A stretch of DNA of 64,000 nucleotides. Source: Macrobrachium rosenbergii. Lineage: Eukaryota; Arthropoda; Malacostraca; Decapoda; Palaemonidae. The position numbers and the translations under genes are program-made. How positions within the stretch are numbered: the first letter of the stretch is position 1; each line of letters begins with the position of its first letter. Positions 12,384-23,300 of this stretch are shown here, in pieces. Where the stretch lies: contig NC_089788.1 in assembly GCF_040412425.1 (NCBI RefSeq), positions 65,991,220-66,055,219 on the forward strand, in the 5' to 3' direction. The notes below the pieces were generated by a model. The model searched no databases. It worked only from the letters and a program-made list of their open reading frames with translations, and had not been told where the DNA came from.

Positions 12384-13656
12384 CAGAAATACCTCGAACT
12401 TAAGTAAGGTTAAGTTCCAGGACCCCTTGCGCAAGGCGAAGATTCGTTTAAGTTTGGTACATTCTCTAAAAATGCAAGTAATGCTTATTTCTAGAGTTTA
12501 AAACACTAAATATGACCCTAATCATGCTCCCTAAGTGTTAAGCTATCTTTTAAATGAAATTAAAGTTACTGTAATTTCATTTAAAAGTTAGCTTAATACA
12601 TTACACTTATATAAAGAAATACAGTAAATGGTTGACATAACAATAAAGTACAGTATCATAATGGGTACTGTATTTGCCACACTAGCACATTTACATTAGG
12701 TGCGTACGTATATTAATGTTAACCCTAATTCATGGAATGGCATTTTCTTTTTCACTCGCACAGTAAAAGATGTTTTCTTTGCATCACTAGGTAAACTTCA
12801 TAGTTCATGGTCATAAGAAGGTACAGCAATACCTTGGTCTTACGTGCTTTGAGTTGCGCGAATTCTCAGATGCAAACTTTTCATTGGAACTTAACTACAG
12901 TAATTGGCGTATGCGATTTTTTCACAGATGTGACATTTACAAAATCCTCAAGAAAGCCTACAGAAGTGGTTATGTTTAATTTTTGAAGTAATTTATAAGT
13001 TTTCATGCTTTTATGTCTAAAATTTGTATTATTTTAATTTCTGTACATAAATACAATACTGTATGATACTAGCAAAATCAGTCAAAATCACAAAACAGCT
13101 GTCAGTGTAAATGTTTCTCTCTCTCACTCTCTCTCTCTCTTAGTATTTCAGTATTTGCTTTGATGTATGAGTTGTATTTTTGTTCTCTCTCTCTCGCTGA
13201 GATAAGAGAGAGATTTTTTATGCATTTGTAACGTATGTTTATTTGTTGTGTATATTGTAGTTTTATAGATAAATGTGACATTATTTTGTTAATAATTTTT
13301 CCATATTTTCCATGCTATAATTACAACTTTTTGCATTTTTATAGTAAATTATTTAAAATTTTAAATGAATACATATCGATTCACAGTCTTTTCTCGGATC
13401 CTGCGGAGCGAGGGTGTAACCTAACTGTCATTTATACTGTAATGGAATATGAATTACAGTACGGTATTCAGCTAGCTTTTAAATGAAATTAAAATGCTTT
13501 GGAGCATGATTTTGTCATATTTAGGGTTTAAACTCTAGAAATAAGCATTTACTGTATGCATTAGCATTTTTTAGTGACCGTACCAAACTTAAGCGAATCC
13601 TTGCCTTACATGAGGGGTTCTGGAACATAACCTCATGTAAGTTCGAGGTATTACTG
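12384..13656. mobile_element. Long-inverted-repeat element A (Tigger-like termini)
   Basis: The termini CAGAAATACCTCGAACTTA (12384) and the complement of TAAGTTCGAGGTATTACTG (ending 13656) are the outer ends of inverted arms about 180 bp long. The inner arm sequence includes TCTAGAGTTTAAA and a TTTAAATGAAATTAAA run on both sides. The left end is preceded by TA. It contains no transposase. Its right end lies inside the span of element B (12824-14894), so the two are interlocked rather than simply nested. Confidence 0.6.
12896..12902. other. Probable Tc1/mariner-type excision footprint (TACAGTA)
   Basis: In the right arm of element B the MITE sits as TA-MITE-TA. In the left arm the corresponding sequence is TACAGTA, which is two TA target copies with the MITE terminal triplet CAG between them. 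This is the canonical scar left when a Tc1/mariner-type element excises. Confidence 0.6.
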
Positions 13657-14575
13657 TTCACAGTTCAATGAAATGAAGAAAACATACATAATATTTTTAG
13701 AGGGTAAAGGTAAATTCAATCAATTCAAAATTAAGTACTGTACAGGTAAAGATGTACAGAGAAATAATAAGTTGTAAAAATATGCGTGAGTGCTAACTAC
13801 GAACGAGAGAAAGAGAGAGAATTACATAAGCACATTAAAAATATTGGACTGTAATATAAATTTTCCATATCGATTTCACACTTAAAAGCATGAAAACGTA
13901 TAAAATATTGCAAAAATTAAACAAAAACTTTCTGCAGTGGTATCACATATTGTAAAACTACACTAACTGTGCATACTGTAATTCCTTGCAGTACAGATTG
14001 CACCAGCACTTTTCTCTGAGGTTAACAAAGTAATTTTCAGAGAACGATACTAATACAACTCTTAGTTTTACCTCTGATATGTTTTAGACGTTAACGAATT
14101 CATTTTATCAAGCCAGTGCAAGTGAACAACCTCATCTTAAGGTCATATGTGGTCCTAGCGACAAAGACTTTGTGAATGGGCATAATACAGTAACTGTACT
14201 GCCTTTGTATCGTATTTATGTATAAAATATAAATAATACAAATTTTCCATACCAGTTTTACACTTAAGAGCATGAAAACTATAAATGTACTTCAAAAATT
14301 AAACAAACACTTTGTGCAGGGGTATCCTCTTTGAAAAGTGCAGTAACTCTGCAAATGGGTATCACATCTTGCAAAAGTACACTAACTGTGCATGCTGTAA
14401 TTACCTTTGTATGCATGTACAAAAATGAAAATAATACATTTTTTATACAGATTTTATACATAAAGGCATGAAAACTTATAAATTACTTCAAAAATTAAAC
14501 GTAAATATTTCTGCAGGGTTTCTCGAGGATTTCGCAAATGTCGCGTGTCTGTGATAAAATCACATATGCCAATTA

Positions 14576-14818
14576 CAGGCAGACCCCAGTCATTGGCGAT
14601 CCAGTTTTTCAGCGCTTGTCTAGCAATGAAAATCAGCTATTTTTGGTGCTGATATGCGCCGATTTCTGCATATCGGCACCGATAATCGTGTATTGGCGCC
14701 AGTACATACCTAAAAGAGGCACCGATAACAGAAAACTGCGGATTTTCAGTTATTGCCATTTTTCGCTTATCGTCACGCCGTTGGAACAGAACCCCCGCCG
14801 ATAACCAGGGACTGCCTG
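14576..14818 (+). mobile_element. Pogo/Tigger-like MITE, copy 2
   Basis: A 243-bp element with termini CAGGCAGACCC and GGGACTGCCTG, flanked by TA at 14574-14575 and 14819-14820. It is the reverse complement of the copy at 360-623. It is inserted in the right arm of element B. It has no coding function. The open frames on both strands are translations of the repeat. Confidence 0.82.
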
Positions 14819-14896
14819 TAGTTAGGTTCCAATGAAAAGTTCGCATGTCTGTGAATTCTTACAACTCATATCGCATAAGGTCCAAGTATTACTGTA

Positions 14897-15429
14897 TGCT
14901 GTTCAAAGTATTACTGTACGCTGTTCACCTCAGGTTAGAAACTCAACATTTTTAAAGTGTAAATTTTGCTAAATTATTACCAATTACAATGAACTGCAGA
15001 AAACCAGTGTCAGTTACCATTAACAACAAAATGAAAGATTTTAAGTGCTTGATTGCATTAGACAGTATTGCATACCATATGGTTTTGGTAAGATAAATAT
15101 GTACTTTGGGAACCTATTGATGGTAGGTTATAGTGCCCAAACAATCCTATTTGTGTACTAAATTCAATATACTGTATAACAAATTTGGTATGTGAAGAGG
15201 GAGATCAGATTTTTTAGTGCTCCCAGTAATAATTTTTGTTATTTTATATTTATAAGGAATTCTATAACCCATTTTATAACAACTGTTTTAGGTAACTTAT
15301 GTGAAAGCTTCTTTAAGTAACTTTATATATATGTTATGTCTGTCCAGTAATGCTGTGTTAGGTCTGTACAATAATGCTATGTGTAATTTTGTTTTGATTA
15401 CGTAAGTAATCAAATATTAATGTTTTCAG
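14897..15429 (+). other. SMC6 intron sequence before the hinge exon
   Basis: AT-rich intron with a short local duplication of GTATTACTGTA(T/C)GCTGTTCA near 14886-14928. No gene was seen. Confidence 0.5.
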
Positions 15430-15608
15430 GCGCTTACATCGAGATGCAGGACAATAGATGGACTCACATTGCAGAAATGGTTATAGGGTCAAAGATGTCA
15501 GCCTTTTGTGTAAATTCTCATGATGATGAGAAGTTACTTCGAAGTCTCTTTCGGGGAATAAATTTTGGAGGTCACATGCCTACAGTTATTTGTTGCAAAT
15601 TTAGACCA
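15430..15608 (+). CDS. SMC6: SMC6 exon: hinge, first half
   Basis: The exon adds 59 codons beginning GAYIEMQD and ending CKFRP. The opening GAYI follows directly on the PVGPVG of the previous exon, as in the family, where the hinge begins G-x-hydrophobic-I. Residues such as FCVNSHDDEKLL and the MPTVICCKF strand fit the SMC6 hinge fold, which dimerises with the SMC5 hinge and contacts single-stranded DNA. The acceptor is TTTTCAG ending at 15429 and the donor GTAAGT starts at 15609, leaving phase 0. The same frame stays open for a few codons into the intron, which could mislead a simple ORF caller. Confidence 0.9.
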
Positions 15609-16499
15609 GTAAGTGTGTTTTCAGTTCATACCAAATTAGGTGGTACAGCATAAAATTGGTTGTAATGTCATTTTATCTTTTGGTTACATTGTCATCTGTC
15701 TTATTTTTCATCAGTTTTGTTTTGTCTCCTTTCCACCTGGCTGCCCAATTTTGTAAACTTTGCATTCATCAATTTTCTTCATGTTTATGATCATATTCTT
15801 TAAGCCAGCTGCACAGAAGTCTAGAAATGTGAAAATATTTTGGAATTGCTGAAACTATTTTAATTAAAGAAATTTTCTTTATGATAACAAATTTTGCAAA
15901 AAGCCCAATAAAATTTATCACTTTAGACTGCTCTATAAAATCTTGTTAAATTGGATTTGCAGCTGTGGTTGTGAAGGGCATTTATTACAGGGGCAAAAAT
16001 ATTATTTAAAGGGATGAAAAGTGGTTAAGAATTATTTGTTTTTCTAATAAATATTCATAATAAGAACTTAAAAAAACTATATTTAAAAACTGGGGAATAC
16101 TTTTTAAAAGCATTTAAAATGTCAAAATACAGTGTAGTCATATTAAATTTCAAAGGGGAATTAAATTACTCTAATCAGCATACAACAACAGTACAGTTCT
16201 GTATGCATGTTAGAAGTGCTTGAGAATCATTTTGATCATATAAGAGCTTGGTGAATTAATAGATACACTGTATGACAAGTTTTGAATTTTTATAGTTTCT
16301 TTATGGCATTCAGTTTTTGCAAATCTGTATGATAATTGACTGCAGTTTCTTTTACCATATGCAGAGTATCTTAAAACCAAAATAACATTAAGTTAAACTA
16401 ACAAAGTGAGGAGCAACTGTATTGTTGATTTGCTGCCTGTTATTTGATATTTTATTAGAAAAGTGTATGTGTTTTACTAATACAGCTTGTATCTTGCAG
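15609..16499 (+). other. SMC6 intron, 891 bp
   Basis: An ordinary AT-rich intron between the two central hinge exons, ending in a pyrimidine-poor stretch and TTGCAG. No repeat was recognised. Confidence 0.7.
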
Positions 16500-16684
16500 A
16501 GACATAGCCTTGATGTAATCTCAAGATATGAAGTCCGTTCTGAAGCATATCCTTCACTTTGGTCTGTGGTGAATATAAAAAATGATGTCGTCGCTAATTT
16601 AATTCTTGATCGTAACCAAATAGAATCAGTTTTGCTAATCCCAACTGCTGAAGAGGCTGGTCAGATACTAAAAAATGTTGATAC
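16500..16684 (+). CDS. SMC6: SMC6 exon: hinge, second half
   Basis: The exon gives 61 codons plus two bases. It carries the most diagnostic hinge stretch: a tyrosine-proline-x-hydrophobic-tryptophan segment (AYPSLWSVV), then NDVVANLILD and IESVLLI, matching the family pattern in which a 'VVAN..ID....IE.VLLI' block follows the hinge strands. The acceptor is TTGCAG ending at 16499. The donor GTAAGT begins at 16685, splitting a threonine codon. The exon is only 891 bp from the preceding one, the shortest intron of the set. Confidence 0.9.
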
Positions 16685-16751
16685 GTAAGTATTAAAAAAC
16701 CTTTAGAATGAAGTTTCATTAGTCGTGGAGAAATTAATGAAAAATTATATA

Positions 16752-16935
16752 CAGTGGACCCCCAATATTTGCGGGCATTAGGGACCACAACTGCCCCGTG
16801 AATAGCTAAAATTTGTGAATACTTAAGAACCCATGTAAAAATGCTTATAACTGCTTATTTTAATAGTTCTTACATTAAATATACTTTAAAGTATCATCCT
16901 AAAACACATTATGTAATATTTCAAAGTCATCTTAA
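16752..16935 (+). mobile_element. Tigger-like terminus fragment
   Basis: This starts CAGTGGACCCCCAATATT after TA, typical of Tigger-family 5' ends. It contains the TGCTTATAACTGC...TATTTTAA words that also occur at 40248-40560. No matching 3' end was found, so it is probably a truncated copy. Confidence 0.5.
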
Positions 16936-17693
16936 AACATTATTATTTTATATTTAAAAATACACAGTTTGGCTTACGACTACACGTGAACACTCTTACA
17001 ATTGTTACTGTACCCTTGCCAAGGTGAAAACTAATCAAGTTTTCCATATACTGTGTTTAGGCTGTACATTTTCTTTCATACAATAGTACTGTATATTTCC
17101 GCGTATAAGATTACCTTTAAATCAAAATTCACCCCTAAAAATTGGGAGTTGTCTTATACTACCATTATAAATATCAAACCTTTAATTCTAAGTAATGCTT
17201 ATTGGTAGGCTAGCCTCGGCCTCGGTGCAATAACCACCAACATACATGAAAAGATTCAAATTATGAAATGAATTGATAATAAAGGTAGTAAAACCATTTT
17301 TACCCTATATATTATTGGCATATCTTCATAATAAATGGCCTATTTGAGGACTGATTCCATATCAATGAAATCAACTTTTATCTACGCGAGGCCAGCTGAC
17401 AAAATGTAAATATCGAGTTATGGTTGCACTCTCAGCTTTCGGTAATTCAGTGTAATTACAGTAGTAATAACACTTAGGGGAACATAATAATCATTTTTCA
17501 TTAAAAATTCAGGCTGTTTGTAACTGTTTAGAACTCATACGAACGATAATTGTGTACGATAATTATCATAGTTTATCGTATTATTGTTAGGGGTTACTTA
17601 TGTTTGGCGCTGAAACGTAAACAAAACAATGTTTCCCTTTTAGGCGACGTCTGTAGGAAAAACATGGCATAGAATTGACTTTGTTATTTCGTT

Positions 17694-18654
17694 TAGCATA
17701 TATACTCGTCAATGCTCAATCTTGCGCATCGTGCAACCCCCAAATTTTCACCCATAAAAAATTATTTTATCATGTATCTCGTTTACCATGCGAGTTCCTT
17801 TTTTGAGAGACCAGATTACTATGGACCAACCTCTTTTACTCCATTTCTTTATCCCATCTTCTAGATAAATAGGTTAAAAAAGTGAAAGTGAATGATAAAA
17901 GTATTGTTAGTTACGTTATACTCGTTGAGTAAACAAGTACAGCCATAAACAACCGAATGAGAAACAACTGTTTTGCTATGAACACAGTCTAGGCCGTGGC
18001 TATGAACAAGCGAATTGGATAACAACAGTTGTTTTGCTTGCATTTCAACCATCGTAAATAGGAAAAATTACTGTACTTATGTTACAAATGATGTTAAGTA
18101 GTAAGACTGGTATATATTTTACATTATACCCTTATTTGGTATGGAGGAAAGATTGTAAGAAAATATACTGCTAAATTTTAGCTGCAAGCTGTAGCTGAAG
18201 CTGAGAAAATAAACAATGTTCAAGCGGCAATAACTGTAAATTATTGTGCATTGGCATCATGGATGAAACTCCTAAACTTCGTTATGCCATCAAACTCGAC
18301 TGTAAATAATATTGGAGAGAAAAATATTTTAATCAAAACAACTGGGCATGAAAGAACACAGTTTACTGTTGTTTTGACGTATATGGTAAATGGGACGAAA
18401 CCTTCCCCCATGGTTATCTTTAAACGGAAATATGTGAATACATACAATATTACTGGATACAGTGAAGTAAAGCATAACTTTTTAAAAGATCCATGGAAAA
18501 GATGCATTTTCGTTATGTTTGTATTTTATAATACGATACTAATATGTGAATATTACATATGCTAATTTTATGTTTCGTGTATGATGCAACCCCCGTAGAA
18601 TCGGCTTCAAAATTTGGTCTTCAAAAGTTGCATGATACGCGAGTATATACGCTA
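17694..18654 (+). mobile_element. Inner Tigger/pogo-like element carrying a transposase fragment
   Basis: The termini TAGCATATATACTCG and the inverted TAGCGTATATACTCGCG bound about 960 bp. A second conserved block, GTGCAACCCCC, sits just inside both ends. The transposase fragment at 18259-18480 lies inside. The short length relative to complete Tigger elements indicates large internal deletions. Confidence 0.7.
18259..18480 (+). pseudogene. Tigger/pogo DDE transposase fragment
   Basis: MDETP, the first catalytic aspartate block of pogo/CENP-B transposases, appears at 18259. A frame change then leads into VMPSNSTVNNIGEKNILIKT and TGHERTQFTVVL, followed by GTKPSPMVIFKRK. These match the known order of the family (MDETP, MPS..TV...G...I.TTGHE, PP..IFK.K). 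The frame break between the MDETP block and MPSN, and the absence of the second aspartate and the C-terminal part, make this a dead fragment. Confidence 0.8.
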
Positions 18655-19040
18655 TTTTGAATTTCTAAGGATACAGTAGGTAAAACAGCATTTGTAATAA
18701 AACCATCTTTACATAACCAATATTTCATAAGATACCTGTTGTTGCAAAAGCTAGCTTATACACAGATGGTTTTATAACTTAGCAGTCATCTTATACTACA
18801 GACATGAGATAAATTCATGAAAATTTGTCATAATTTTGTACCTCGTCTTATCTAATGGTCATCTTATACATGAAAATATATGGTATTCAATCCTTACTGT
18901 TTTCGGTTAACGTAGATAAGGGTGACTTTGGTACATTGTTTGGCAAATGTTTAAAAAAAAATACATTTTATTGATATTTTGTTGTTTACATTATCATTAA
19001 TATTTGAAATTAGTACAGTTCAGTAAATCATTTTTTTTTT

Positions 19041-19545
19041 ATCAAAAACACAGGTTTTGACGTAGGAAAACCTATTTTTGGTAGTCGCTGTTGAGTCCTC
19101 AAGGAGTTATGCTTCATGGTCTACCAGAGCTCCATGGTGACCAGACTAATATCAAAGAAATCTCTTTTAGCTGGTCTTGTAGCCAGGTATTGTGTGATAA
19201 TGATAAACACTATAACACGTGATGGAGTGTAATGGACTTGAAGATAAGAGGGCATTTTCCCATATCTTCACTGAAGCTGAACCCAGTTTTCCAATGTCAA
19301 AACTGCAACAAGGAGATGTGACTATTGTGCATGCGCATCCGCATGTTGTTTATAAATGGACTGGCACAGGACCAAGGAGCCATTACTCTATGTTGGTCAT
19401 TACGGGATGATCCCATGCCTTTTCATCAGGGAAGTGGGAGGGTTTTGAGGACTCAACAGCGACTACCAACAATAGGTTTTTCCTGCTTCAAAACCTGTTT
19501 TTTGATAGTGTAGTCGCTTGTTTCGTCCTCAAGGAGCTTTACACA
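19041..19545. repeat. DIRS 3'-end inverted repeat (hairpin-forming)
   Basis: The left arm (about 19041-19105) and the inverted right arm (about 19443-19507) share AGGAAAAACCTAT, TTGGTAGTCGCTGTTGAGTC and CTCAA over about 60 bp. A further partial direct copy of the arm (TAGTCGCTTGTTTCGTCCTC) follows at about 19508-19535. Such inverted terminal and internal complementary repeats are typical of DIRS elements, which replicate through a circular intermediate. The equivalent structure in the second copy is at 29306-29709. Confidence 0.7.
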
Positions 19546-20182
19546 GAAATTGACAGGTGGTAAAAATGCTAAAGCTCTCAATTTTTAATCCCAATGCCCC
19601 AAAGAAATAACATTTCTGGTTTAAGGTCAAATTATAACTTTCAAGCCCCATTCTTTATTCCAAATACTCTTCAGGGTGTGGTACCAAAGAACAAGAAATT
19701 ATACACAAACTTATATTTTAGGATGTAGTTCTACAGTATGGTCTGGTAAAACTAAGGTATACTTAACTTTTTAACCTAAGCATGTGGGGTTTGGTTGCAG
19801 TACTGTCACCCTTCCAGCGATAGTTAACATACTCACCTTCAATAAGACCCCTGGTTTTCTGCTGTAGTGCCTAGGGATTAGGAGTAACCATGCTACCTAC
19901 TGATACACAGTGTAGTCGAATTTGTTCCAGCTCGTGGCAGTAATTTTCTTTTTTTAATTCTGTCTCTGATGACCACCTTGTACATTTGGAGATTTCTTCA
20001 AAAGAAACATTCCTAAAGAAGGCCAACGACATACTTTCCTAATACCATGTAACCTGGGAAAGGAGAGTGGGTTTGCCTTTTTAAAAAGAGACACTAAGTC
20101 ATTCCCAGCCCTTGTAGGGAGTGTGGTTTGTTTGTGCTAGGGTGTAAGAGAATGGGATCCTCTGGGATGTTTGCCTTAACTT

Positions 20183-20817
20183 CTAGGTAAACCTAAAGTG
20201 CTTGAGCCGGGCATAGTGATTGTCTGCTAAATTGAGTTTTCTTAGAATGGATTTCCTTCTTAAAGGATCCTCATTCTTGGCCAGGAATGATGGGCCAGGG
20301 GACAGTAATAATTGATGGTCAGCTGTTTGCGTGATATATCGTCCCAGTGTAGGAGAGCCTAGTTCACTAATACGAGCTCCTGATGCTAATGCAATCAAGC
20401 TGTGGTTGTATTGGGTCCTCTGAGTTGAGGGATTGATAGACTTCTAAGCACATTGTTCAGGGACCAAGTAATCAGAAGCCTTTCTGGAGCGGGTCTTTGC
20501 AGTGCAAAAGACCACAGAAGGGAAATGACAACTTCTATACTAAAGTCAATCCCGAATCCATAAAGCAAGGGTTCCATTAATGCTGCCTTGTATGCTATGA
20601 TTGTTGTAACCTCGAGGCATTTGTCTTCAAAAAGTTATATAAGAAAATTTAAAAGTGTTTCCATAGAAATCTCAACTGGGCTCTCAGTATGGATATAATC
20701 TAACCATATCTTCCATACGGACTGGTATTGTGTGATAGATGATACCCATAATTTTTGCACTAGGTACCTAGCAGTGTTGGGTGAGTAATTTTTATGGTAG
20801 ATATTTAAAAAATCCAC
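20183..20817 (-). pseudogene. DIRS tyrosine recombinase (broken)
   Basis: The N-terminal core-binding domain appears at 20817-20635 (SITQYQSVWKIWLDYI). The catalytic part starts near 20398 with LASGARISEL, matching the first catalytic arginine box (ALxSGxRxSEL). The later H-x-x-R box and nucleophilic tyrosine were not seen, and several stops interrupt the region. The role in the family is insertion of the circular DNA copy by site-specific recombination. Confidence 0.7.
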
Positions 20818-20922
20818 ACGTGAAGGTCTCAGCTCCGAAAGGAGGATGCAACGACAACTTTCCTTCCTACTGTCTGAGATAGAACAGTGGATGGTAGTGG
20901 AATTGATCTCTTCGCCCGTTAT

Positions 20923-22514
20923 TTAAGCAATAGGAACCAATGCCTGTTTGGCCAATATGGGGCTATTAAATAAGCTGTTCCTTTGAAGGTTAGAAGTTTG
21001 CTCAAAAACCTTCAAAATCTGGGACAATGGAAGAAAAAGATATATTGTCCTCCATTTGTTCCAATCTTGTAGGAAGGCATCTCTTGCTGTTGCTTGACTG
21101 TCCAAGTTCTGGGACACATATACTAGGAGTTTGTGATTCTTGCATGTGGTGAACAGGTCCACCTCCAGTTGTGAAAGCATGGCTATTGTTTGATAAGAGT
21201 GGTTGTCCAACATCCACTCTGTTGAGGTTGTTGTTTTCCTTGATAGAGAATCTGCTGTTACATTGAGAGACCCTGTGAGGTGAATTGTAGACAGGTGCCA
21301 CTTCTCTGCTTGTGCCATCCGAAGGATGGTCAGCATTATCTTATTGAGAAGAGGTGAACGTGATCCCAACCTCTTGATGCAGGACGCTGCAGTCATGTTG
21401 TCTCTCTCTTCTGGAGGTTTGAGTTTTTTGAGAGACAAAAGACAGCCATCAGCTCCAGGAAATTGATATGACAATTCCTCAAAAAGTAGTTGACCACCTC
21501 CCTGCCACCTGACACTCCTCCCAATGCCCTCCCAATCTGTCAACAAGGCTGTGTTACACGTATTGTCACTTGTACAGAGATTCCTTGCTGTCCAAGGCCG
21601 AAGTATCTCCCCAACTTTTTAAAAATTTTGATGAGGTCGGTCTGGCATCTTTTTTCTTTAATGTGATAGCCAGAATTTGTTCACATTTTTTAGTTGCAAT
21701 CTGAGTATTGGATCTATTACTGATGTGAAGTGCACCAGGCCCATCATACATTCTAAGTGCTGTCTGGAAACTCTGGGCTGTGCAAGGAATGTTTTGAGGA
21801 CTTGCCTTATTCTGTTTTGAGTATGATGGGGAGAGACAACAGGCCATGAAGAGTATCCCAACATAGTCCCAGCCACTAAAAGTGTCTGCTGAGCGTGAGG
21901 TGGCATTTTTTCCAATTTATTATAAAACCTTTTGAATGTAGTCTGTTGACCACTGCTCTTAGGTTTTCCAAGCACTTTTCTTGTGGGCCCCCAGATCAAC
22001 CAATCGTCTAGGTAGGCTATTAGTTGTATTCCTTTTTGTTTGAGTTCTTGAACAACTACCATTGCTAATTTTTGTTTAACCCAAAGGGCATGACTTTGAA
22101 CCTGCACATATCTTTCCCTGTCCGGAACCTTAGGATGGGGCGGAAGGAATGACGATAGGGACTTTCAGTTCTATAGAAACTGTCTAAGTCCCTTTTGGAA
22201 TGATTGAATGTGCTTTTATCCGAAATTTGTGGCAAACAGTGTGCTTGTTCAATGTTCATTGGCCAAGGATCACTCTTTGTTTGGAGAAATCCTTTTTGGA
22301 GATGCTGAAGAGACGTGTTTGGTGGCGAATATACACGTTTCTCTATGGCTCCCATTAATGGCCTTTCTGCATGTAATCTTCCAGAGAGGGGTCTGGTTTT
22401 TGGAAGAACCTCTTCAAAGGACGGGGGAGGGATAAGACTGTTTGCACCCCAGCCTGTTTGAAAATAATCCTGTATCCTCAAGGGGAAGACCATACAATTC
22501 CTCTTGGTAAGCAT
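20923..22514 (-). pseudogene. DIRS reverse transcriptase-RNase H (frameshifted)
   Basis: The RT palm motif AYLDDWLIW is at about 22017-21994, with the YLDD codons at 22014-22003. Upstream, an FRFRTGKDMCRFKVMPFGLN-like thumb/finger block lies near 22065-22150. The RNase H segment (21546-20923) holds the 'NVTADSLSR' and 'DLFTT..N....YVS' blocks typical of DIRS polyproteins. The frame changes at least twice (near 22080 and near 21600). It is probably inactive, though the catalytic aspartates of the RT are still visible. Confidence 0.75.
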
Positions 22515-22772
22515 TCCAGGTGTTGTTTTTCCTTTTCCTCTATAAGAGGGTCTTCGGACCTTGTGAAAAGGATTTCCTTGCTGTTGTTGTTGTCCCTTTA
22601 TAGGGAGTTGTCCCTTTGACTACCTACCTGTCTTTGAGGTAAACTTTTTGATTGATTGAAGGCTTATAGGATTTTTTATCATACTGAACCTTTTTGGGTT
22701 GGGTAAAGGAAAGTTATGGGTTTTTTGTTCCCTGAATTCCCCTTTTCCCAGAAGAGCTTACTCTGTACAATT

Positions 22773-23260
22773 CTATTGGTGGGCTTGCTCATTAAATTTA
22801 GCCACAACAGACTCCTCAAACAGGTCCTTACAGAAGGGGTTAGAATGTAATAATGAAGTTACATTGGGAAGTGACTTGTTGGAGCCCCCCAATATTTCTA
22901 TTTGCGCTTTTATGCGCCCCTCTAGAAAGTCGTAGAGTGCTTCATATAGGGTTCTCATGAAGCTTTTAGCTACAACAGCTAAATTGTTCTGGAATCTTCT
23001 GGAAGCATTGGTGGTAACTTCCAGCAAGGTGGTAGTAGTTTTAATACTAAGGTGGATCCTAGCATGAAATTCTACCAAGGTTGTCCCCTCTGAGATTCTT
23101 CTCATAGGGGTCCCAAACTGCTGCGTAGCTACATCTAAAGGGATCTTTTTCATTTCAAAGGGGAGTTGTAGCGTTGCCTATTCCTTGGTGGAATTTCCCG
23201 AAACTGGGATGACCATGGCAAATGGTTTTAATTCTGCTGTTGCTGTCAACTTTGAAAATT
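22773..23260 (-). pseudogene. DIRS gag-like region
   Basis: An open frame of 126 codons (23153-22773) plus an in-phase extension upstream gives a predicted helical protein with a NASRRFQNNLAVVAKSF segment, placed 5' of the RT as in decapod DIRS elements. The assignment rests on position and general character rather than a strong motif. Confidence 0.5.
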
Positions 23261-23300
23261 TTCAATTTGGCATTTAATTGCTAAAAATCATTAGTCAGTG

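Larger units (their letters stand above)
12824..14894. mobile_element. Long-inverted-repeat element B, TA-flanked
   Basis: The left end CAGCAATACCTTGGTCTTA and the inverted right end ACTTGGACC-type sequence finish at 14894. TA dinucleotides flank both (12822-12823 and 14895-14896). The inverted arms extend at least 200 bp, including TTTTCATTGGAAC, AATTTTTGAAGTAATTTATAAG and TTTTCATGC blocks. The arm sequence recurs as imperfect direct copies at about 13860-13990 and 14240-14400. The right arm is interrupted by the MITE at 14576. The left arm carries TACAGTA at the matching place (12896-12902). Confidence 0.65.
17087..18885. mobile_element. Outer Tigger/pogo-like element with TA ends
   Basis: The left end TACTGTATATTTCCGCGTAT and the right end ending ATGTATAAGATGACC in complement (at 18885) form imperfect inverted repeats of about 28 bp with the shared core GTATAAGAT(T/G)ACC. 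The inner element at 17694-18654 is inserted within it. No transposase of its own was seen. Confidence 0.6.
19041..23300 (-). mobile_element. DIRS1-like tyrosine-recombinase retrotransposon, minus strand
   Basis: Reading leftwards the element shows gag (about 23260-22770), reverse transcriptase (about 22510-21660), RNase H (about 21546-20923), tyrosine recombinase (about 20817-20183), and then a terminal inverted-repeat structure (19041-19545). This is the DIRS order, which uses a tyrosine recombinase in place of an integrase. No integrase or LTR is present. The coding frames are broken several times. The 5' limit is not defined and could extend past 23300. It lies antisense in the 18.2-kb SMC6 intron. 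Confidence 0.8.

Noticed and set aside
18241..18507. Minus-strand frame of 88 codons
   Set aside because: Antisense of the Tigger transposase fragment.
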